6,916 nt of DNA from DATLBY01 sp035526665 (GTDB taxonomy: Bacteria; Acidobacteriota; Terriglobia; Bryobacterales; Bryobacteraceae): assembly GCA_035526665.1 (NCBI GenBank), contig DATLBY010000160.1, forward strand, positions 1 through 6,916. Reading direction: 5' to 3'. Positions 1-5,046 of this stretch are shown here, piece after piece. The position numbers and the translations under genes were made by a program. Numbering within the stretch: the stretch's first letter is position 1; each line of letters opens with the position of its first letter. The notes under the pieces are model-generated. The model saw nothing but the letters and a program-made list of their open reading frames with translations, searched no databases and was not told the origin of the DNA.

Positions 1-99
1 GTCAAAGCCAAGCAGCCGGGCAATCTGACGGGCACGCTGGCGCGCCGCTACCGTGTCGTGTTCGTAGCGAACGCCGGCTGTCAGAAGCCGCAAGCTCAT
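1..99 (-). CDS. RsbT-like GHKL ATPase/sensor kinase N-terminus, partial
   Basis: Only the first 33 codons are present; the gene runs off the left edge. The ATG at 99-97 directly follows the TAG stop of the preceding phosphatase gene with no intervening base, and an AAAGG at 112-108 sits 8 bases upstream, so this start is well supported. The visible protein begins MSLRLLTAGVRYEHD and continues with VAARQRARQIARLLGFD. This resembles the N-terminal helix of RsbT-type ATPases, where an Arg-rich helix ending in 'LGF' precedes the N-box; the same pattern occurs in the two genes upstream. In other bacteria proteins with this N-terminus at the end of rsbRST cassettes are often longer kinases or signalling proteins and may be the output of the switch. 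That is inference, because the catalytic motifs and any downstream domain lie outside the window. It could equally be a small stand-alone RsbT/RsbW-like kinase. Confidence 0.72.
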   Translation of the reverse strand, partial: MSLRLLTAGVRYEHDTVAARQRARQIARLLGFD

Positions 100-1110
100 C
101 TATGCCGCCTTTGCCACCACAACTGTGGCATCGTCGTGGCCCCGCGAAAAATCACGGTATAGCACTCCTGCAATCAAGCTCGCGTCTCGCGCCGGGAGCC
201 TTGGATACGACTCTAATCCGGTCCCTCTCGAGAGGCCGTCCGAATGCATCACCAGCACGCCATCGGCGGGCCAGGGGTAGCTGAATTCACGCAGCGTCTG
301 CGTTTGATGGCCCGCCGTGCCGTTCACCGAAACCAGATGTTGACACGGCTTCGCGGGTGAGTAAATCTGCGCGGAGATGTTGCCTGCTCCGGAGAACGTC
401 AGCGTCCCGGTATGCCGGTCGATTTTGGCCACCGCGACCGCCGCGCCGCGGCCGCTCCGTAGCGCCTGGTGCGTTCGCTCGATCAGCGCTTTTGGCGGCA
501 GCTCCGCATGCAGGTGAAAGATGCGGATCGCTTCCGAGGAAGCCACGTGTGCCTCATAGCCGTGGCCCAATCCATCGGCCATCATGATTACGGAATATCC
601 GTTGATCTGTTCCAGTCCCCACGAATCCCCGCTAATTTCCTGGCCGCGCTTGCACACATGCACCGCGCCGAATCGAAGCGGCTGCTCTTCGTTCTCGGGC
701 TTTGTCTCGGGCACTGCCCAGCGGGCGAGCACAACCGTGCCTTTGCGTGGAAGCGAATAAAAGTCACAGGTGGAAGAGAGGCGCATAATGGCGCCCAATC
801 CATGCCCGGGCGATGTGCCCGTCGTAAAGCCGTCCTGCGTGCACTGCTCCAGATTCATCCCCGGGCCCCGGTCCAGGGCCATCAGTTCAAGTTTGGGCTG
901 CTCCCGCGAATGGTCACCCGTAGTCTGGAGCAAAACTTCGCCGCCGCCGCCGTGCTTCAACAGGTTGGTACAGGCCTCTGTAACCACAATTGCCACCTGT
1001 TCCGCGAGCGTCTCATCGAAGCCGATCTGCTTTGACATTCTGCGGGCTGCCCGGCGGGCTTCCGCCGTTTGGCTTGTCTCCTCCAGCACGATCCGCAGTG
1101 ATTCAGTCAC
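100..1110 (-). CDS. GHKL-ATPase/SpoIIE-type PP2C phosphatase fusion (RsbX-like)
   Basis: This is a two-domain regulatory protein of 336 residues. Residues about 1-132 form an RsbT/RsbW-like GHKL ATPase: N-box with E45 and N49, G1 box DRGPG at 80-84, and glycine-rich GHGLG at 102-106. Residues about 145-336 form a SpoIIE/RsbX-like PP2C phosphatase with the expected metal-binding acidic motifs: ISGD (D162), DGLGHG (179-184), SDGL (D291) and HDDAT (D326, D327). By family knowledge the C-terminal domain removes phosphate from the Ser/Thr of STAS proteins, here probably RsbS and/or RsbR, resetting the stressosome. The ATPase domain could bind or phosphorylate a STAS partner. Bacillus RsbX is a stand-alone phosphatase of about 200 residues, so the fusion is notable. 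I chose the GTG at 1110 because GAGGTGG (1125-1119) lies 8 bases upstream and the start overlaps the rsbT stop as TAGTG. A GTG at 1122 would give 340 residues but has no spaced ribosome binding site. Confidence 0.92.
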   Translation of the reverse strand: MTESLRIVLEETSQTAEARRAARRMSKQIGFDETLAEQVAIVVTEACTNLLKHGGGGEVLLQTTGDHSREQPKLELMALDRGPGMNLEQCTQDGFTTGTSPGHGLGAIMRLSSTCDFYSLPRKGTVVLARWAVPETKPENEEQPLRFGAVHVCKRGQEISGDSWGLEQINGYSVIMMADGLGHGYEAHVASSEAIRIFHLHAELPPKALIERTHQALRSGRGAAVAVAKIDRHTGTLTFSGAGNISAQIYSPAKPCQHLVSVNGTAGHQTQTLREFSYPWPADGVLVMHSDGLSRGTGLESYPRLPARDASLIAGVLYRDFSRGHDDATVVVAKAA

Positions 1111-1517
1111 TACCGGTTCCACCTCAGCATCGCAACCCTGGTGCCCTTCCCAGGGGTCGAAGAGATCTCAAATTCGTGGGAAAGCCGCTTGGAGCCACCT
1201 AGGCCCAGCCCCATTCCGCTGCCGGATGTATACCCGTCCTTCATTGCCAGCTCGACGTCTGGGATGCCCGGGCCCTGATCCTCAAATACCAGGCGAATCC
1301 CTGCGCGTGTTCCGTTCTGCACTACTTCAAGTAGTACGCTGCCGCCGCCGCCATAATCGAGCGTGTTCCGGGCCAGTTCGCTGGAAGCCGTGACGATTTT
1401 GGTTTGATCGATCAAGCCAAACCCCAGCGCAACCGCCTTATGCCGTACTGCCTGGCGGACAAGGACAATGTCCTCCGACGCACGCAGCGGCATCGATTCA
1501 GACTGCAGCACTCGCAT
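1110..1517 (-). CDS. rsbT: RsbT-like stressosome switch kinase
   Basis: A 135-residue cytoplasmic serine/threonine kinase of the GHKL fold, close to the usual RsbT length of about 133. The N-box has E47, R50 and N51 (SELARN); the G1 box is EDQGPGIPD (79-87); and GMGLGLGGSKRL (101-112) is the glycine-rich ATP lid typical of RsbT, followed by GKGT near 123-126. By family knowledge RsbT is held by RsbR-RsbS complexes, phosphorylates the STAS domains on stress, and is then released to activate an output protein. The start overlaps the end of rsbS by 20 bases, which indicates tight coupling. The exact start is less certain than the function: upstream of the ATG at 1517 there is only a weak purine stretch (GAGAG), and an ATG at 1493 (residue 9) is possible. 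The gene ends with TAG at 1112-1110, sharing its last base with the phosphatase GTG. Confidence 0.94.
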   Translation of the reverse strand: MRVLQSESMPLRASEDIVLVRQAVRHKAVALGFGLIDQTKIVTASSELARNTLDYGGGGSVLLEVVQNGTRAGIRLVFEDQGPGIPDVELAMKDGYTSGSGMGLGLGGSKRLSHEFEISSTPGKGTRVAMLRWNR

Positions 1518-1887
1518 CCGGGTCTACTCTCATATCCGCAACAGCTCGTAGCGTCGCCATGCCCTTTTCCACATCGAGCGCCGTGCGAATGCCCTTCATC
1601 GACAGGCCTAACTCCACCAGCGTGATTGCCACGGATGGCTGCATCCCCACAACCACCGTGTCCGCATCCAGCAGGCGGGCCATTGACGCAATACTCCCCA
1701 GCATTCTGCCGATAAAGGAATCCACCATCTCCAGCGATGAAATATCGATTAAAACGCCGCGGGCTTTCTGCGTGACGATCTGCGCCGTCAAGTCGTCCTG
1801 CAAAGTGAGTGCGAGCCGGTCATGCATGTCTACTTGGATAGTCACAAGCAGGTACTCGCCCATCTTCAAAATTGGGATGCGATCCAC
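1498..1887 (-). CDS. rsbS: RsbS-like STAS-domain antagonist
   Basis: A 129-residue single STAS domain protein that closely follows the RsbS pattern: IPILKMGEYLLVTIQ at 4-18, the strand GVLIDISSLEMVDSF at 44-58, VVVGMQPSVAITLVELG at 78-94 and TALDVEKGM at 102-110. S57 in the VDSF motif aligns with the serine that RsbT phosphorylates in Bacillus RsbS, so the switch residue is present. By family knowledge RsbS is the core antagonist of the stressosome and sequesters RsbT until phosphorylated. The start is GTG at 1887 with GGAGAG at 1900-1895, 7 bases upstream and inside the last codons of rsbR; the two genes are 3 bases apart. The C-terminus overlaps rsbT by 20 bases. Compared with Bacillus RsbS the protein has a somewhat longer C-terminal tail rich in Asp and Ala, which appears to be coding sequence shared with the rsbT start. 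Confidence 0.94.
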   Translation of the reverse strand: MDRIPILKMGEYLLVTIQVDMHDRLALTLQDDLTAQIVTQKARGVLIDISSLEMVDSFIGRMLGSIASMARLLDADTVVVGMQPSVAITLVELGLSMKGIRTALDVEKGMATLRAVADMRVDPDASAAV

Positions 1888-1890
1888 GGT

Positions 1891-2766
1891 CTATCTCTCC
1901 GCCGCCCGGCCCCGCTCCTCACGCACGATTGTCTGGCCGCTGCGGCGAAGAATCAGCGCGAAAGCGTCCGCCAGTGTGGCCTTGGTCGTCACGTCTGAGA
2001 GGTCGACACCCAGGTGAATAATTGTCTGTGCAATTTGCGGCCGGATGCCGCTGATCACGCAATCGGCTCCCATCAGCCGCGCCGCCGCCACTGTCTTGAG
2101 CAGGTGCTGGGCCACCAGCGTATCCACAACGGGGACTCCCGTGATATCAATGATGGCGAAATCCGAACGGGTCTGTACGATCGCATCCAGCAGGTTCTGC
2201 ATCACGATCTGGGTGCGCGCGCTATCCAGCGTGCCGATGAGCGGCAACGCCAGTACATTCTCCCATAGCCGCACGACTGGGGTGGATAGCTCCAACAACT
2301 CCTGCTGCTGCCGCGAAATGATGTCCTCCCGCGACTTTTGCGCTACTTCAGTCGTGAATAGCCCCAGTTTGTCCAGAATCTTCGAGGCTTGCCAGGTGGC
2401 CTCGGCCAGTGCATCGGCATCTTTACCCAGATCGTCGCGCAGAGCGGAGAAAAGCGGCTGCTTCAGGGAAAAAACGAACCATGCTGTCTCAGTGGGCGTG
2501 AAGCCGTTGCGGGAACGATGAGCCGACAATTCGGTCAGCTGATCTTTCACCTCGGCCCATTCCGGCAGCGAAATGTCCTCCAAATTGCCGCGCTGCGCGG
2601 CTACCGCCAGCACGCCGAGGAACTCTTTGGCCTGCCGGCTCGCCGTCTGCTGTTCGGCTGCCGATGTCGCCCGGCCGCCCGCAGTCTGCAATTCTACCCA
2701 CTTGGCCGCAATTTCGCGTTCATGGCGAATGAGGACATCAGCAACACGATTCCGTGATGTTGTCAA
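1891..2766 (-). CDS. rsbR: RsbR-like stressosome co-antagonist (RsbRD N-terminal + STAS)
   Basis: From the chosen TTG start the protein is 291 residues. Residues about 1-140 are helical and resemble the RsbRD-type N-terminal sensor domain (RVADVLIRHEREIAAKW near 7-23) rather than a haem globin. A Gln-rich linker helix (near 151-160) leads into a STAS domain at about 165-280 with the segments LPLIGTLDSART (174-185), IIDITGVPVVDT (205-216) and SGIRPQIAQTIIHLG. T216 aligns with the main RsbT phosphosite of RsbR. The second known site falls in the GTLDS segment, where T179 or S182 are candidates. By family knowledge RsbR paralogues form the shell of the stressosome with RsbS and sense stress through the N-terminal domain. 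The TTG at 2766 has AGGAG 9 bases upstream and a TATACT box about 34 bases upstream. A GTG at 2826 would add 20 residues but has no ribosome binding site and would lie upstream of the proposed transcription start. Confidence 0.9.
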   Translation of the reverse strand: MTTSRNRVADVLIRHEREIAAKWVELQTAGGRATSAAEQQTASRQAKEFLGVLAVAAQRGNLEDISLPEWAEVKDQLTELSAHRSRNGFTPTETAWFVFSLKQPLFSALRDDLGKDADALAEATWQASKILDKLGLFTTEVAQKSREDIISRQQQELLELSTPVVRLWENVLALPLIGTLDSARTQIVMQNLLDAIVQTRSDFAIIDITGVPVVDTLVAQHLLKTVAAARLMGADCVISGIRPQIAQTIIHLGVDLSDVTTKATLADAFALILRRSGQTIVREERGRAAER

Positions 2767-2775
2767 AACGGGACA

Positions 2776-2780
2776 CTCCT
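2776..2780 (-). promoter_or_regulatory. Ribosome binding site deciding the rsbR start
   Basis: AGGAG on the minus strand, 9 bases upstream of the TTG at 2766-2764. It is the only good Shine-Dalgarno near the 5' end of the rsbR frame. The upstream GTG at 2826 has none, so this site favours the shorter protein. Confidence 0.6.
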
Positions 2781-2799
2781 GGCTGAGTAATGAATTCAC

Positions 2800-2805
2800 A
2801 GTATA
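2800..2805 (-). promoter_or_regulatory. Candidate -10 box of the rsb operon promoter
   Basis: The minus strand reads TATACT here, a 5/6 match to the vegetative -10 consensus. It lies in the 89-base gap between the P450 stop and the rsbR TTG start. A transcript starting about 7 bases downstream would carry a leader of roughly 27 bases containing the AGGAG. No convincing -35 hexamer is seen at 16-18 bases upstream, so activator dependence or another sigma class cannot be excluded. If real, the rsb genes are transcribed separately from the P450. Confidence 0.4.
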
Positions 2806-2855
2806 CGCGATTTCATTCTTCGGCACGTGCGCTCACGGTGTGCCGCCACTGCAGT

Positions 2856-4025
2856 TCAACGGGAAAAACGGATTGGCAGACTCTTCGGACCATGTACATG
2901 GAACGCCTTACGCGGTTCCCATGGCCGATCGCTGACCAATTCGATATCGTGCGCCCGGCCGAGAAGCACCGTCAATCCCACTCTTGCCTCTAAACGCGAG
3001 AGCGGCGCCCCTAAGCAGAAATGAATTCCGTGCCCGAACGCGATGTGCGCATTAGGCTGGCGCGAAATATCAAAGCGGTCGGCGTCGGCGAACTGCTCTG
3101 GATCTCGATTGGCGGAGCCCACCATGGCAAGTACGAACCTACCCGCTGGAATCGCCTGTCCCTGCAGTTCGACATCGCGCCGGGTGACGCGGAACATCGC
3201 CTGTCCGGGAGAGCGGTAGCGAAGCACCTCCTCGATGGCCGCCGGCAACAACTCTGGAGATTTTCGCAGGCGCAACATCTCTTCGGGGTGCTCTACCAGG
3301 CAAAGAATTGCGTTATTGATCAGATTCGTGGTCGTTTCGGTGCCCGCCGCCAAAAGGAGTTGCACGAACCGCAGAATCTCCTCCTCTTCCAGCCGCTCGC
3401 CATCCACCTCGGCCGCTGTCAGCCGCGTCAGCAGGTCATCCGCCGGGCAGACCCGGCGTTCAGCCGTAAGCTCGTGCAGATACTCTTGCATTTCGCGGTT
3501 CGCTGCGCCAAACCCGATTGCGGCCTGGGCAGATGCCTCTGCGCCGCCCGTGATGGTGTCCGCCAGGTTCATGATCGCATCGCTCCACTGTCGGAGCCGC
3601 CGCCAGTCGGCGCTCGGGATGCCGATCATCTCAGCCACAATCATCATCGGGAGCGGGACCGCGAAATCCTCAGCCAGATCCATGTGGCCCTGCCCGGTGA
3701 CTGCATCCAGCAACTTGCAGGAGATCTGGTGAATTCGAGGTTCCAGATTCGCGACCGACGCCGGTGTGAACGCCCGGCTCACGATTGCCCGCAGCTTGGT
3801 ATGGCGTGGCGGGTCCAGGAAGAGCAGCCATTCAAAGCTTCCGCCCTTCGCCGGCGACACGTTCGAGCTGAACGCCTCGGTGTCGCTAAGCGCCCGCTTC
3901 ACCCCGGCGTAGTCGAATACCATCCACAGATCCGCGGCGGGTACATGCAGCACCGGAGATTCGATCCGCATCCGCTCGTACACCGGATATGGGTTCCGCC
4001 GCATCTCCTCGGAGAAAAGCTGCAT
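2856..4025 (-). CDS. Cytochrome P450 monooxygenase (soluble bacterial type)
   Basis: A complete 389-residue cytochrome P450, a typical length for the soluble bacterial class, without a signal peptide or membrane anchor. The C-helix motif HTKLR is at 75-79. The I-helix oxygen-activation motif AGTETT (227-232) carries the E230/T231 acid-alcohol pair. The K-helix ExxR is E266/R269. The haem-binding loop FGHGIHFCLG (330-339) places the thiolate ligand at C337. Such enzymes insert one oxygen atom from O2 into an organic substrate using electrons from a ferredoxin and its reductase. Neither partner is encoded in the window, so they must be shared from elsewhere in the genome. The substrate cannot be read from sequence. 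The gene lies 26 bases downstream of the DUF1080 gene on the same strand and may be co-transcribed with it. The ATG at 4025 has only a distant AAGG upstream, so its ribosome binding site is weak. Confidence 0.96.
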   Translation of the reverse strand: MQLFSEEMRRNPYPVYERMRIESPVLHVPAADLWMVFDYAGVKRALSDTEAFSSNVSPAKGGSFEWLLFLDPPRHTKLRAIVSRAFTPASVANLEPRIHQISCKLLDAVTGQGHMDLAEDFAVPLPMMIVAEMIGIPSADWRRLRQWSDAIMNLADTITGGAEASAQAAIGFGAANREMQEYLHELTAERRVCPADDLLTRLTAAEVDGERLEEEEILRFVQLLLAAGTETTTNLINNAILCLVEHPEEMLRLRKSPELLPAAIEEVLRYRSPGQAMFRVTRRDVELQGQAIPAGRFVLAMVGSANRDPEQFADADRFDISRQPNAHIAFGHGIHFCLGAPLSRLEARVGLTVLLGRAHDIELVSDRPWEPRKAFHVHGPKSLPIRFSR

Positions 4026-4051
4026 CGGTGTGCTGACAGGCCTTAACCGCG

Positions 4052-4981
4052 TTACTTCTTCGGCGTCGATACCTTGATATTCCGGTATCTCAGCCCGCCG
4101 GTATGATCGCCCTGCAGGAAAAATGGTCCGGGTTCACCCTCGTTGCTGTCCAGAGCTCCGCCTGTGATGCCGGGAATCTCCACATTGTCATGAATTTTGA
4201 CGCCGTTGCGGAGGACCGTCACAGTCCGGCCGATCAGTGTCACGTCCAACGCCTGCCATTCTCCGGTCTTCAGCGGCATTTCGACGGCGGCCGGCACGTA
4301 GCCGTAGATTGCCCCCATCTCATGCGTCGGCTGCGAGCCGCCCTCCGAGCCGATTTGAATCTCGTACCGGCCGCGCAGGTAAAGTCCGCTGTTGCAATGC
4401 TCTGGACAGAAAAACTCGACGTGAAGCTTGAAGTCGTCGAATTTGCGTGTCGTCTTGAGATTGGAGCCCTTGGCTTCATTCACCAGCTCACCGTCTTTGG
4501 CAACCCAATGGCTGTTCTTCGGGTCCCGGACCGGCTCCCAGCCCGTCAGATCCTTTCCGTTGAAAAGCGGCTCCGGTTTCGACCAGGACTTAGGAGCGTT
4601 ACGTTGCAGCGCCGGGGCGCGGACGCCCGCCAGTTGCGCGCTGGGCGTATCGCCGGTTTTTTGCGTTCCGGTTAGCTGATCCCCGTTGCGCGTCAGGTCC
4701 CACGTCACGGCCGGCCGGTCGGCGGCCTCATCCATCACCGTAACCAACAAATGCGAACCTTCCATCTTTACTGCTGCTGCCGGACGCACAGCTCCGCCTC
4801 TGGGCTGAATGCGAACTTGCGGAGTCCCATTCGTTTCCACCAGTTCCATCCACTGCGGATACGTGCTGTCTTTGGCGGTGACCGTGAAGTCCCAGCGCCC
4901 CGCGAACGGATTGCCGGACTGCGCCGCGGCAGGCAGGACAATCAGCGTCGCAAGAGTGAAGTAAAGCCGGAGTTTGTTCAT
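4052..4981 (-). CDS. Secreted DUF1080 protein (3-keto-disaccharide hydrolase family)
   Basis: The 309-residue protein starts with a Sec signal peptide: K3 and R5, a hydrophobic core near 6-17, and an AAA site at about 18-20 followed by QSG. Residues about 25-125 form a small beta-rich region beginning GNPFAGRWDF, with no known function that I recognise. Residues about 137-306 match the DUF1080 / 3-keto-disaccharide hydrolase fold (PF06439, concanavalin-like), opening with PLFNGKDLTGWE and containing NSGLYLRGRYEIQI (197-210), the EMGAIYG segment (221-227) and a C-terminal GPFFLQGDHTGGLRYRNIKV region. Members studied elsewhere cleave glycosides already oxidised at C3; many are uncharacterised. 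The protein probably acts in the periplasm. It is divergent from a Gfo/Idh/MocA oxidoreductase, a fitting partner for making the keto-substrate, which supports a role in glycan or glycoside breakdown by inference. The ATG at 4981 is preceded by a weak GAG only. Confidence 0.88.
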   Translation of the reverse strand: MNKLRLYFTLATLIVLPAAAQSGNPFAGRWDFTVTAKDSTYPQWMELVETNGTPQVRIQPRGGAVRPAAAVKMEGSHLLVTVMDEAADRPAVTWDLTRNGDQLTGTQKTGDTPSAQLAGVRAPALQRNAPKSWSKPEPLFNGKDLTGWEPVRDPKNSHWVAKDGELVNEAKGSNLKTTRKFDDFKLHVEFFCPEHCNSGLYLRGRYEIQIGSEGGSQPTHEMGAIYGYVPAAVEMPLKTGEWQALDVTLIGRTVTVLRNGVKIHDNVEIPGITGGALDSNEGEPGPFFLQGDHTGGLRYRNIKVSTPKK

Positions 4982-5012
4982 CTCAGACAGTCTATCGAAA
5001 CTGAGGGCAGGA

Positions 5013-5018
5013 TATAAT
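5013..5018 (+). promoter_or_regulatory. Candidate -10 box (TATAAT) of the oxidoreductase gene
   Basis: A perfect TATAAT on the plus strand. Transcription starting near 5025 would leave a leader of about 22 bases that includes the GGAGG ribosome binding site. No hexamer resembling TTGACA is found 16-18 bases upstream, so only the -10 is supported. Confidence 0.5.
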
Positions 5019-5035
5019 TTGACTGGGTTCGATAC

Positions 5036-5040
5036 GGAGG
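5036..5040 (+). promoter_or_regulatory. Ribosome binding site for a TTG start
   Basis: GGAGG located 6 bases upstream of TTG at 5047. It supports the unusual TTG start, which places the twin-arginine motif seven residues from the N-terminus, where it is expected. Confidence 0.75.
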
Positions 5041-5046
5041 TCTACG

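Larger units (their letters stand above)
4982..5046. promoter_or_regulatory. Divergent intergenic promoter region
   Basis: This 65-base gap must hold promoters for the DUF1080 gene (minus) and the oxidoreductase gene (plus). It contains one AT-rich island at about 5011-5020. On the plus strand this island has a perfect TATAAT; on the minus strand it reads TATATC, so one island could serve as -10 for both directions. A short inverted repeat, CTCAG at 4982-4986 with CTGAG at 5001-5005, lies between the island and the DUF1080 start. It is too short to call an operator with confidence. Confidence 0.45.

Noticed and set aside
770..1393. A 207-codon plus-strand frame across the phosphatase and rsbT genes
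   Set aside because: It is antisense to two genes with intact catalytic motifs and its product has no recognisable features.
2821..2845. Inverted repeat CGGCAC/GTGCCG just after the P450 stop, considered as a terminator
   Set aside because: The stem is only 6 base pairs with a 13-base loop and there is no T-run after it in the minus direction.
3021..4046. A 341-codon open frame on the plus strand opposite the P450 gene
   Set aside because: It is antisense to a P450 with all signature motifs, its protein is Arg/His/Gln-rich without recognisable domains, and long antisense frames are common in GC-rich coding DNA.
5019..5024. TTGACT as a -35 box for the oxidoreductase gene
   Set aside because: A matching -10 would fall on the TTG start codon, with no TATAAT-like sequence there; the upstream TATAAT is a better promoter element.
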